From Candidatus Melainabacteria bacterium (GTDB lineage: Bacteria; Cyanobacteriota; Vampirovibrionia; Obscuribacterales; Obscuribacteraceae), in assembly GCA_003151275.1 (NCBI GenBank), contig PLXC01000040.1, forward strand, positions 1-58,555: a stretch of DNA of 58,555 bases, written 5' to 3'. The notes beneath the pieces are model-generated. The model did no database searches, was not told where the DNA came from, and saw nothing but the letters and a program-made list of their open reading frames with translations. Position numbers and translations under genes: made by a program. Below, one piece after another: positions 46,233 through 54,939 of this stretch (positions within the stretch are counted from its first letter, which is position 1; every line of letters begins with the position of its first letter).

Positions 46233-46295
46233 GTTTGTTAGGAGAAACTATTTTGCTGTAATGGGAAATTGTACAGCCCGCCAACTCTATCGTGT

Positions 46296-47480
46296 TCAAA
46301 TTTGCCCATTATGAAAAAGCTGATCCTGTTTTAAATGGTTCGTGAATAACGTTTGCTTTCCAAAGTCTCTAAGCACACTCCTACGACACCAAAACGAAGT
46401 TTTCAGGTTTGACTGTCGGGAATAAAACATTGCTCGCTCACAAAGGTACTGATTAGTTTCCCTGAGCCAGAAATCCACGTACGAATCAAGTGATGAACGG
46501 GATTCGAGATGCTCCACTATACTTTTGGCTGCTCTTTCAGCTGCCAATAAAGACTGAGTAATGCCTTGGGAAGAGAGCGGATCCATTGTTAAAGCTGCGT
46601 CCCCAACTGCCAGCCAATTTTCACCACATACTCGATTGAGAATACGGGTATTGGCCTGAATTACTCGAAGTGCTGCTCCAGAAGCCAGGTCCAGCAGCGA
46701 ACCCATCCTCGCCCTCGTGAGTTTGGTTGCGCGCAAATGCGAAAGAAAAGCAGGTCTCAGCTGTTCTTTTTTGAGAGAAAACAAGTCCGAATCGGTAAAG
46801 AGACCAATTGTGGCTTCGTCTTGTTGCGCGAAGCTTGTATACCACCAACCTTTCGATGCGGCCTCCACCGAGATACCACGGTAAGCCAACTCACTGCAGT
46901 GTGAAATACATGCAATTATCCCAACTAACGCATCACATGCGATGCTTTTGGCTCCCTGTTGGCGTGCGAAAGATGCGCGCCGGCCGCTAGCGTCAACGAC
47001 AAACCGGCTTTTGATGCACTCAATACTTGGATCGCCAACGATGATCAAACACCAACGACCAGTAGTCAGGTCGAATTCGGACGAGCGATAGGTTGCTCTT
47101 ATGATCGGTACACCAGCACTATCAACTTCCGACTGGAACTGCTTATCGAAGCTATATCGATTCAAATGCCACCACGAACCCAACGGATGCATTGAAACAT
47201 CTGTATAAGAAATTCCATCAGCATCCCACTGCGATGCGATATTGGAAACACGCATGTGATCCGAATTTAGTAGAGCTTGAAGATCAAGTCTGCGCAGATG
47301 AAACTCACCTGCTGGTGAAAGCGTTTCGCCCGCTAGCAGGCGCGGTTGCTCTTGGCTGATCAATACCACGCTCATGCCATAACGAGACAAGAATAACGCG
47401 GTAGCGCACCCAGCGGGCCCGGCACCAATTACAGCAACATCGAAATTAGCTACTAACTCTGCTTCTTTAATGCACCGCAC
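46296..47480 (-). CDS. LodB-like FAD-dependent maturase
   Basis: FAD/NAD(P) fold FDVAVIGAGPAGCATALFLSRYGMSVVL; tryptophan-halogenase/LodB-type elements GETLSPAGEFHLRRL, VVDASGRRASFAR and LAVGDAALTMDPLSSQGITQSL. LodB-type flavoproteins are needed to form the cysteine tryptophylquinone cofactor of LodA. The frame reaches 47597, deep in the LodA-like gene; a GTG at 47480 with GAGG 5 nt before it gives a short 14-bp overlap and is preferred. Confidence 0.85.
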   Translation of the reverse strand: MRCIKEAELVANFDVAVIGAGPAGCATALFLSRYGMSVVLISQEQPRLLAGETLSPAGEFHLRRLDLQALLNSDHMRVSNIASQWDADGISYTDVSMHPLGSWWHLNRYSFDKQFQSEVDSAGVPIIRATYRSSEFDLTTGRWCLIIVGDPSIECIKSRFVVDASGRRASFARQQGAKSIACDALVGIIACISHCSELAYRGISVEAASKGWWYTSFAQQDEATIGLFTDSDLFSLKKEQLRPAFLSHLRATKLTRARMGSLLDLASGAALRVIQANTRILNRVCGENWLAVGDAALTMDPLSSQGITQSLLAAERAAKSIVEHLESRSSLDSYVDFWLRETNQYLCERAMFYSRQSNLKTSFWCRRSVLRDFGKQTLFTNHLKQDQLFHNGQI

Positions 47481-50400
47481 CCATTCCTCGAAGTTGTCTT
47501 TTCTGTAAGTGATTTGGTTTCGCATAAACAGAAGGCTCCGGCAGCTCAATTTCCTGAGCGCCTTCCGTCTCTCTGCGAAGAAGTTTTGTCGATCCAAGCG
47601 AAAGCGCCATTAGCTCGGCGCTTCCCAGGGGGGCGACAGAAAATGGTGCCACGAGCAAGTTCGCCCCGGCAACGATCCAGCTTCTAATCGTGTCGGTGTC
47701 CGTAGTGCTGAAGTAAGGAGCCATCGGGCCGTTTCCTACAAACAGTTGATAAAAACGACTCGAGTCTGGGTCTCCCGGAACAACCCAGCCATTGAACACC
47801 AAGGCCTTCATCAGTCCGCGAGGGTCAGACACCCATTCTTGAATCGATTTCGCGTTGCCGGCAGAATCATTCAATTTAACGTTTGCATGCGCAGGCTCAT
47901 TCTTTGCGCGTGCCGCATAGGTTTGTATGAAACGCAGCATGTCTTGGGCTGGATCCGCAGGCGGCGGTGCTGGCTCAGACGGACTTCCGGTTGGTGCGCG
48001 TAATGATTCAATCCAATCCAGAATAATGTTTTTTTCCTCGTCCTTGAAGACCTTGTACATTGGGCCCTGAAACTCAAGATAGTCAAAGAATTTACTTTGA
48101 CGTGGGTGTTCAGGATCAACATAGCCAGCCGTTTGAAGAACGCTCATCAACATGCTTGGATTCTCGAACAGTCCACCGAGATCATATGACTGGGAACGCC
48201 CGCTGTCATTTACTCCTTGTACTATCTTGCCTTTGTGTACCGGCAACGCGATAGGAGCTTTTTTCCTGATTAGATCGGCCATTTGTCTAGCGAAAAATGC
48301 CTGGTAGTCCGGAAACATCCGCGGCTGACGCTTTATCAGAAGATCGGGCAGCGCATCTTCAAGAAGATACCTATTCACTTCAACAATATCGGCTACGGAC
48401 CGTTGTTCTGGCTTGATTTTTAGGAACTCCGATAACAGTTGTTTGGTCCTTTCTCTTTGAGCGACGCCTTCAAAACGTTTAGGATCCCACAGCCCGTCTA
48501 ACGCTAGTATGCGATTGAGTTCCGTCACTATTAAGCCTTCGAGTTCGGTCGACACGTTGCCACTGCTTCCCCATCTCTGCAAAGCGTCGGATGCTTCAGC
48601 ATTCAGTAAATCGAACAAATACGAAAAGACGGATGTAGCTTTCGTAAGCAGTTTGGTACAGAATTGAGTCGTGTCCGACAACGGCTTTAGTGAAAAGATG
48701 CACGGCGCAATGTCGATTTGTTTTCTATCAAAAATCATCAGTCGTTCAATGAACTCACGACCCAAACTTCCTGCAGAAGCCCAAGTCACATAGCCATTCC
48801 AAATTCTTTGCCATGCGTCTTGCACGGCTTCCTCGCCTCCCTCATTACGTTTATCTTCAAGATACAATTTGATGGCTTCTTTGGCCAAAGCGCCGTGACC
48901 AGCACTGATGTTGTCTATAGCAACGTGCATTCGGTAGAAATGCGAATTAATATGTCGACGGTCGTACATATGCTGTATCGAAAGTAGCGTCGGAGTAGCT
49001 TCCCATTCCAGATACAAAGTCATTCCGAGTAGCTCTGGCAAAAATTCATCCGGGAATAATCCGGTAGACAATTGAAAGACCGCTTGAGTAAATGCTCCAG
49101 GTAAAAAATCCTGCTCTATGAATTCACGCGATTTCACAGGGGGCATATAGATGTTCACGCTCTTAAGGAGCGTGTCATAGACGTTACAGTGGTTGAGATT
49201 TACTTGTCCATTCCCCGCCTCATCTCCCCATATTGAGAAGAGCCGTGCATGGACTTCGTCGCAAGGTCCCACCGAAATTATTTTCTGTAACCAGGCTCCG
49301 TCAATTAGATTGAAAGGAGCGGCTTGTTTTATTCTCTCTCGAACAGCACGGTCTGAGAATCTTTTGACATCGAAGATTTTTGTAGAAACTATTTCTTGAT
49401 CCCCATTGCGACCAACAACCATGTCCCATGGCACCAGTCCCGACTCCTGCCAAGGTTCGTCATTCATGGAAACCACAAAATCATCGTAGATCTTTTTCAT
49501 TCTGTCGTCGAAAGCTTCTTCCGTGTAGTCGAATTTTGCCAGACTCGGATCTGAACCGTAATCTGCATCTGCAAAGAAGTCCAATGCAAGCCGTCGTGCG
49601 GTCGGCAAGAAATCAGCATAATCTTCAATATTCATCATTATGTGGAAGTATTCTGCTTCAGACAATCCATCATATTTCAGACGCTCAGTTTCGACATGCT
49701 GGATCTGGTGCTTCAGCTCAAATGTTCCATCCGCTGTTCTGTCGACAACAAACCCGTGAGTCGCCCACTTTTGCACCATCTCGTTATCACCGGCTGGAGA
49801 ACTTGTTGGCAGTCCACGCGCCCATGACACACGTTCGTTCCATAGTGAAGTGCGCTCAGCTACAAGATCTTTGTATTTTTTTGTCTCCGGAGATAGTTCT
49901 GCCAGCTGCTTCTCTATGAGAACGATCCTTTCGTAATTGGCTAGCGGCAATACTTCGTCAGGTCTTTGACCGGGCCACCAATGCCGCCGACATTCAAAAA
50001 AATCTGCCTGCCATGGACATGCCATGCGTTTAGTTATATCTCCAGCAGCGAATTTTTTTGGGTCGAATCGACCCAGTTCGATGAAGGCTTCTGGATTGCG
50101 GAAGAGCCAGCCCCCCTCCGTTCCAGGGAAAAAGGGTCCTCCCGCACATGATTCCAGCGCCGCCCTATCAAGCCCCGCTGACGTAATTTCTTCAGTAGTA
50201 TCGGCGCGCTTGTTATCCCAGTCCGCATCAAAGTTCCCAGCTGCCCATTCCTTCATCAGTGCATATTGTGTCTTTGTTAGAGTTAGCCATGTTGTCGGAT
50301 CACCTGGCGTTGCAGAACCCTCATCTCCAGACAGATATGGCATGAAGTAGCGATTCGCTTGTTCGACCAGCAGCTTTTCAGGTGTTCGCAATGCACCAAA

Positions 50401-51414
50401 TACGCGATTTCTAGCATCAGCTCCAGCTGCTGTTTTATCAGCTAGTTTCTTCATCATATTGTCAAAATCAAATCCAACAGCAGCGTTTGATCCATGAGCA
50501 TCGAGGACCATCTTTTGCACCCACTGCAGATCCAGAGTGCGTTTCAGAATTGGATAAATATGGCTTGTGAAGGAAACAGACTTTGGTAAAGTAGCAAAGC
50601 CCTTTGTGATACCAGTATCGAGTACTACATCATAGAGAGAAACAATGTTTTGTATTGAAGGTGCGTAATCGGGAGGGGCGACTATAACCCATGCGGGAGC
50701 AGCCTCTTGCTCGCTATCATTCAGTTTAATTTTCGCTCCAACCGGCCCGTCAGATATGTCATCGTGCCAAAAGTCGTTATTTGCATAGTCTGTTATCAGC
50801 TGATTAGGATTCGAGCTTCCAGACTTTCCAAATCCGCCAAGAACCAGCAGACGGCCTTGGTCGTCGGTCTCAATTTCTCCCAATGGAACGTCGATTCCGC
50901 GGAACTTGCCACCATTGAATAATGCTGATTGACCGTTACCGCAAAGAGAGCGTACTCCCGGATCAATAATTAGCGAATCACGGTCATCAATGTCAGCATT
51001 GCGCCATTGTTGTCTTGCTCTTCTGGTACCTGAGAGAGCATCTTGTTCTCCAGCGTGTCCATCAAACGTATCCCACTCTGCTTTCTTATTGGCCAAGTGC
51101 ACCGACCAAGTAATCTGAGCATCCAACGAAGTGATTTCGCAAACTGGCTGATTGTCTTTATCGTAGCCAAATATGCGAAATCGTGCTGCCTGTCGCTTTA
51201 TTCTAGGGGCAACGTTTTTGTCAGGTTCACCCTTGTCCTTAAAGCCTCCAATCGGAACAGGAGCGCCGGGAATTTCGGGCCCAACGAAAAAGGACTCAGG
51301 ACTATTCCCTACTCTTGCGATACCTATGGACGGATGAACTTTGAAAGAAACTACCCTACTTAGGCCGTCCTTCGCCGTTGTGTTTGATTTCGTACTCGTC
51401 TTCTTGTCGGCCAT
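47467..51414 (-). CDS. LodA-type CTQ oxidase fused to diiron-oxidase-like domain
   Basis: 1315 aa, nearly twice the usual LodA/GoxA size. Residues ~20-610 are LodA-like: VHPSIGIARVGNS...VGPE, Cys423 in ESCAGGPFFPGTEGG and Trp468 in MACPWQADF followed by WWPGQRPD, the pair expected to form cysteine tryptophylquinone. Residues ~690-890 resemble heme-oxygenase-like diiron proteins: HARLFSIWGDEAGNG...NH, LLGMTLYLEWE, HVAIDNISAGHGALA. Near ~1090-1290 are two repeats with the cytochrome-c-like pattern (GYVDP..., GPM..., WI; GWVVPGDPDSSRFY...GPMAPYF...WIVAGA) but no CxxCH. GGGAG precedes the ATG. Family members oxidise amino acids to give H2O2 and ammonia. Confidence 0.85.
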   Translation of the reverse strand: MADKKTSTKSNTTAKDGLSRVVSFKVHPSIGIARVGNSPESFFVGPEIPGAPVPIGGFKDKGEPDKNVAPRIKRQAARFRIFGYDKDNQPVCEITSLDAQITWSVHLANKKAEWDTFDGHAGEQDALSGTRRARQQWRNADIDDRDSLIIDPGVRSLCGNGQSALFNGGKFRGIDVPLGEIETDDQGRLLVLGGFGKSGSSNPNQLITDYANNDFWHDDISDGPVGAKIKLNDSEQEAAPAWVIVAPPDYAPSIQNIVSLYDVVLDTGITKGFATLPKSVSFTSHIYPILKRTLDLQWVQKMVLDAHGSNAAVGFDFDNMMKKLADKTAAGADARNRVFGALRTPEKLLVEQANRYFMPYLSGDEGSATPGDPTTWLTLTKTQYALMKEWAAGNFDADWDNKRADTTEEITSAGLDRAALESCAGGPFFPGTEGGWLFRNPEAFIELGRFDPKKFAAGDITKRMACPWQADFFECRRHWWPGQRPDEVLPLANYERIVLIEKQLAELSPETKKYKDLVAERTSLWNERVSWARGLPTSSPAGDNEMVQKWATHGFVVDRTADGTFELKHQIQHVETERLKYDGLSEAEYFHIMMNIEDYADFLPTARRLALDFFADADYGSDPSLAKFDYTEEAFDDRMKKIYDDFVVSMNDEPWQESGLVPWDMVVGRNGDQEIVSTKIFDVKRFSDRAVRERIKQAAPFNLIDGAWLQKIISVGPCDEVHARLFSIWGDEAGNGQVNLNHCNVYDTLLKSVNIYMPPVKSREFIEQDFLPGAFTQAVFQLSTGLFPDEFLPELLGMTLYLEWEATPTLLSIQHMYDRRHINSHFYRMHVAIDNISAGHGALAKEAIKLYLEDKRNEGGEEAVQDAWQRIWNGYVTWASAGSLGREFIERLMIFDRKQIDIAPCIFSLKPLSDTTQFCTKLLTKATSVFSYLFDLLNAEASDALQRWGSSGNVSTELEGLIVTELNRILALDGLWDPKRFEGVAQRERTKQLLSEFLKIKPEQRSVADIVEVNRYLLEDALPDLLIKRQPRMFPDYQAFFARQMADLIRKKAPIALPVHKGKIVQGVNDSGRSQSYDLGGLFENPSMLMSVLQTAGYVDPEHPRQSKFFDYLEFQGPMYKVFKDEEKNIILDWIESLRAPTGSPSEPAPPPADPAQDMLRFIQTYAARAKNEPAHANVKLNDSAGNAKSIQEWVSDPRGLMKALVFNGWVVPGDPDSSRFYQLFVGNGPMAPYFSTTDTDTIRSWIVAGANLLVAPFSVAPLGSAELMALSLGSTKLLRRETEGAQEIELPEPSVYAKPNHLQKRQLRGMGAVH

Positions 51415-51430
51415 CTAAGTTCTCCCTACG

Positions 51431-51871
51431 CTATGAGGATGCAAGATTTCTGCTCGCAATGCAGTCCTTCACCAAATTTGTTTCACTAACCGCGGGCGAT
51501 GGAACATGGTAAGCCGTGAGCTCAACCTGATGTCCATCCGGATCCGACAGAAAGATCGAATCGGCTATCCCCGTGTCTTCCGGTCCATCAAAGGCAATGC
51601 CGGATTGTTTCAAGAACTGCTGAGCCGCACTTAAACCTTCACTGGTCATCAAAAAGGCAAAATGTTGAATAGCGATCTTGTTGTCAATATCGTCAATGCT
51701 TGCAGCGTTGGGACGAAGAAACAAGCCGATCTTGATACGTCCGCTAGTGATCATCCATGTCGTAGTCCATCTGTGCAGGACAATGAATCCGAAAATCTTT
51801 TGATACCATGCAAGGGAAGTTGCTAAGTCTCTGGTTGTCAAAGCCACATGATCAATGATGTCTATATCCAA
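51431..51871 (-). CDS. VOC (glyoxalase-like) family protein
   Basis: 146 aa, start TTG with GGAGG 10 nt upstream. The VOC pattern is clear: IDHVALTTRDLATSLAWYQKIFGF, IAIQHFAFLMTS, then SIFLSDPDGHQVELTAYH, giving the usual His/His/Glu metal ligands. Such proteins are dioxygenases, isomerases or resistance proteins. It is 16 bp upstream of the LodA-like gene and heads the operon, so it may handle the product or reactive by-products. Confidence 0.88.
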   Translation of the reverse strand: MDIDIIDHVALTTRDLATSLAWYQKIFGFIVLHRWTTTWMITSGRIKIGLFLRPNAASIDDIDNKIAIQHFAFLMTSEGLSAAQQFLKQSGIAFDGPEDTGIADSIFLSDPDGHQVELTAYHVPSPAVSETNLVKDCIASRNLASS

Positions 51872-51995
51872 GCCTGTCTAGCCTCCAACCAATTAGTAAA
51901 GGGCGTGTTTTATTTCGTCCGGGGACACCGTCGCTACAGTGTACATGGTTCGAAACCGTCAGCGAAAGATACACCGTTCTCGAATCTTGTGGCTG

Positions 51996-52859
51996 TTATT
52001 TCAAGAAATGGACCACTGCAGAATTGAATACTTGAGGCTTTTGAAGAAAGGCAAAATGACTAACATCCCCAAGGATGATCAATCGTGAATTGGGTACCAG
52101 CGTGGCAAGCTCTTTGGTATGCGACGATTTTATGGCCTCGTCAAATTCCCCATCAACGATTGCCGTAGGTCGCGAGATTGCATTCAGTTGACTTGTAGAA
52201 AAATTCGGCTCAGTAGCCCACATCTTACTGACGGCTTCAAAGAATCTTGGATAGTCTTCAGGCGTCTTCGACAACCGTTGGTAATCTTTCTCAGTCCAGC
52301 GCAAATACTTCTTGAAAGTTGGATTCTGAGCTGCGTCATCGCGGACTCCAGATGTATTGTAATTGGCCGCAAACGAGAAAAGGCAGTCAAGTCGTTCGGG
52401 ATGATTTATTGCAATGTCCAGTCCAATAATGGCTCCGTCGCTCCAGCCAACAATTGAGGTTCTTTCAATCCTGAGCTGGTCGAGAACCGAAAGAACATCG
52501 GCCGCCATTAGATGATATGACAATGGCTGATCGTCCCGGCTACTACGCCCATGTCCTCGACTGTCAATAGTGACAACTTTGTACTTCTGGCGAACAAGCA
52601 TTGGGATCTGATTTCCCCAATACTCAGAGTTTGCCAGGCCGCCATGCAGTAAAAGAACCGATCGGTCGCCATTTCCATACGTCGCGTAATATAAACTGCA
52701 ACCATTCGCTGCTATGTAACCACTTTCACGGGCCCGTGGAAGATGATGCGGCCGAGGAAGTGTTCGCCAAGACTCTTCAGCCTGCGAGGGACTTGCTGCT
52801 AAGGCATAAATAATCACTGACGCCAGCAATAGAAGTTTTTTGCCAAGTTCGGTTTTCAT
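51996..52859 (-). CDS. Secreted alpha/beta hydrolase
   Basis: 287 aa with a signal peptide (KKLLLLASVIIYALAASPSQAEE). Hydrolase landmarks: VLLLHGGLANSEYW (oxyanion), DSRGHGRS, nucleophile Ser in IVGWSDGAIIG, acid Asp in IVDGEFDEAI and His in GDVSHFAFLQ. This is the fold of prolyl iminopeptidases, esterases and lactonases. It lies upstream of the VOC gene in the same direction with a 124-bp gap, probably a separate unit. Confidence 0.85.
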   Translation of the reverse strand: MKTELGKKLLLLASVIIYALAASPSQAEESWRTLPRPHHLPRARESGYIAANGCSLYYATYGNGDRSVLLLHGGLANSEYWGNQIPMLVRQKYKVVTIDSRGHGRSSRDDQPLSYHLMAADVLSVLDQLRIERTSIVGWSDGAIIGLDIAINHPERLDCLFSFAANYNTSGVRDDAAQNPTFKKYLRWTEKDYQRLSKTPEDYPRFFEAVSKMWATEPNFSTSQLNAISRPTAIVDGEFDEAIKSSHTKELATLVPNSRLIILGDVSHFAFLQKPQVFNSAVVHFLK

Positions 52860-52918
52860 ATATTGAAAGATAAGGCGGTCAGAATCTCAGCGTCAAGCCG
52901 GTTGTCATTCTGAAATAT

Positions 52919-53015
52919 GCCAGATACTGTCAGATATCAGGCATATTTCTCTCATCTATGCCTGATACTAAGATCATTTTCGAATACTATTGTCCCGCCA
53001 CCATGTCTGATACTA
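52919..53015. repeat. Resolvase res-like repeats
   Basis: ATGCCTGATACTA (52958-52970), ATGTCTGATACTA (53003-53015), the inverse CAGATATCAGGCAT (52931-52944) and GCCAGATACTG (52919-52929) lie within 100 bp directly upstream of the dead serine resolvase. Paired inverted subsites before the resolvase gene are the layout of a res site. Confidence 0.6.
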
Positions 53016-53127
53016 GGAAGCCTCTTGTTCAAAATAAGATAATGGACCAACCCAAACACTAGTCCCGCTTCGCGAACAATAAACTAACACGGGCAGGGTC
53101 GTTTGATGGTCAAAATTCAGAGGGTTT

Positions 53128-53754
53128 ATGGTACACAAGCGTTTAGCGCTTTATGCCAGGTTCAGCACAACCGATCAGTCGTGCGGGTGAGTTGCTGAAC
53201 TGACAGCTTACGCAGAGCGCAGTGACTGCGAATTCGTCGCCGACGTCAAAGAGACAGCCAGCGAGGCAAAAAATGACCGCGCCGAACGCAACAAGGTCAT
53301 GAACCTGGCCAGAAAACGCCAAATAGATATTGTCCTAGTCGCCGAGCTATCGAGGTGGGACCGTAGTACCTCCGATCTGCGCAGCACGATTCAGGAGCTG
53401 GCGGATTGACAAGTCGCTATCCGCGCTCTACGGGCCGGACATAGATAGACTGCCCAGGGCAAACTCATGTTGAATATGCTTGCTGAATTTGAGGGTGACC
53501 TGCTCCGAGAAAGAATCAAATCTGGGATGGCTCACGCCCGTTCTAGGGCACCAAAAGTGGTCGGGCTATAGGCGGCTGCCTTCAACCGTACCGAACGCGT
53601 AACACGCCTTTTAGCAGAAGGTAGAACTATTCGCATGGTTGCAGCCGAATTGGCCATCAGTAAACCAACCGCGATGAAAGTAAAAGCAGCCGCTTTCGCC
53701 GTGTCCGTCCAATCGCAGGCGTGGTTGCCATACGGAGGTATTGTTCGCAAATAG
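53128..53754 (+). pseudogene. Serine resolvase (TniR-like), four in-frame stops
   Basis: One unbroken frame encodes LALYARFSTTDQ (catalytic Ser), IDIVLVAELSRWDRSTSDLR, LMLNMLAEFEGDLLRERIKSGMAHAR and a C-terminal helix-turn-helix (TIRMVAAELAISKPTAMKVK). It is interrupted by TGA, TGA, TAG and TAG (after DQSCG, QELAD, AGHR and VVGL). No frameshift is needed over 208 codons. The last third is still an ORF. This is an inactivated resolvase of the TniR type, marking an old mobile element. Confidence 0.9.
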
Positions 53755-53829
53755 TAATTGGTGGAGTATTATTCGGCGTTGACGCTTGACCTAAGGCGTA
53801 TTTTTACGTGACGGGTGGACTAAAATGAC

Positions 53830-54492
53830 ATGAGCGAACTTCCGAAAATTCAACAACAAAAGCTCAATGCGCTAGCCAGTAAACAACTTCACATGCGGCA
53901 ATTGAGTAGGCTGAATAAATCAAACAAAATAGTTGACTCGGTTGCGCTGGGTGCGCCGGTTTTTTACTTCGCTGTACGGTATTTGGCGAAGGGCACAAAA
54001 TATGCTGATTTGGCTGAGGGGATCTGGGAACTGCTGGCCGCGGCGTTACTGACGCTCATGATAGTCAAGCTGGTATTACGTTGGCAGGAACGCGCGCTGG
54101 AGCATAGTAAATTGATGGGCGAAAACATCTCGTTAGTTGGCCTTGCCGACAACCTAATATCTAATCCGCAAAATATTCCCACCACCTCTTCGCTTTTTGC
54201 GACGTTGGTACAGCAAAGTGAAACAAACGATCGAAACTCGCTTGGAGAGCGCAAGCCGATAGAAAATCAATGGGCATACAGGGAAGCTCTGAAAGAGTTT
54301 GCTGATAAAAACGTGGCTTGCGACAATTGTGGGGCCTCGCCCTGGAACTACACGCCAGGCGTTTGTCAGATGTGTGGTGGAACTCCGGTTACGGCTGGTG
54401 TCAAAAACAACAGAGTAAATAAAACGGTCGAGGAGAACGATTCCGGCAAAATTGAAGACAAAAGATCAAACAAAGGAGATTCGAATGAATAA
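53830..54492 (+). CDS. Mobilome CxxCx(11)CxxC membrane protein
   Basis: 220 aa. Two membrane helices (IVDSVALGAPVFYFAVRYLAK and IWELLAAALLTLMIVKLVL), a SLATT-like arrangement, are followed by a zinc knuckle CDNCGASPWNYTPGVCQMCG, i.e. CxxC, exactly 11 residues, CxxC. This defines a small family found in mobile and defence regions. A polar, charged C-terminus follows. The next small gene overlaps it by 8 bp. Confidence 0.85.
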   Translation: MSELPKIQQQKLNALASKQLHMRQLSRLNKSNKIVDSVALGAPVFYFAVRYLAKGTKYADLAEGIWELLAAALLTLMIVKLVLRWQERALEHSKLMGENISLVGLADNLISNPQNIPTTSSLFATLVQQSETNDRNSLGERKPIENQWAYREALKEFADKNVACDNCGASPWNYTPGVCQMCGGTPVTAGVKNNRVNKTVEENDSGKIEDKRSNKGDSNE

Positions 54493-54706
54493 GAGTGTGC
54501 AGGAGTTGCAAGAATGGTTCGGAAAGCAGTCAGTCACTGACAAAGAAGAAGTTCTGAAATTTGTCTACGGCGCTACTCTTGAAAAAAGAGGAATGTATGT
54601 CGGTCCCGTGCCTGGCATGTTGCTGATCACTGAAGGACTACATGTTGGCACTGCGCCTTCAGTCTCTGCGAGTTCAAATTGTCCCACTTGCGGAAAGCCA
54701 AGGTAG
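54485..54706 (+). CDS. Small protein ending in CxxC
   Basis: 73 aa from ATG 54485 with AAGGAG 7 nt upstream. A helical N-terminus (SVQELQEWFGKQSVTDKEEVLKFVYGATLEKRG) leads into a Gly/Ser-rich part and a terminal NCPTCGKPR. Translationally linked to the CxxCx(11)CxxC protein; probably its partner. No family recognised. Confidence 0.7.
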   Translation: MNKSVQELQEWFGKQSVTDKEEVLKFVYGATLEKRGMYVGPVPGMLLITEGLHVGTAPSVSASSNCPTCGKPR

Positions 54707-54797
54707 CCCATTTAAGTCAAAGAACAGAGCCTGGCGAAATGGTCGGCCGAGCTCCAGGGCTTGCTTTTCTTCTTGATCAAAAATTGTCAGCTCCTAA

Positions 54798-54887
54798 TAT
54801 CGGTACTTTTCTGGGCGGCACGCCTCCCGCGCATTATCAGTACTTCTGAGCATAAAAAGTACCGATATCACTACGTATCAGTACTTC
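54798..54887. repeat. Four TATCAGTACTTCT-type repeats
   Basis: TATCGGTACTTTT (54798-54810), TATCAGTACTTCT (54835-54847), the inverse AAAAAGTACCGATA (54854-54867) and TATCAGTACTTC (54876-54887), all within 90 bp upstream of the nuclease-helicase gene. Candidate operator, res or transposase-binding array. Confidence 0.75.
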
Positions 54888-54939
54888 GTATTGACTCATC
54901 GCTAGGTGCCCCTGTAGTTGGCGTACCGACAGCAACCGT

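Noticed and set aside
53128..53754. Stop-codon recoding in the serine resolvase
   Set aside because: Both TGA and TAG interrupt it while other genes here use these as normal stops; decay is simpler.
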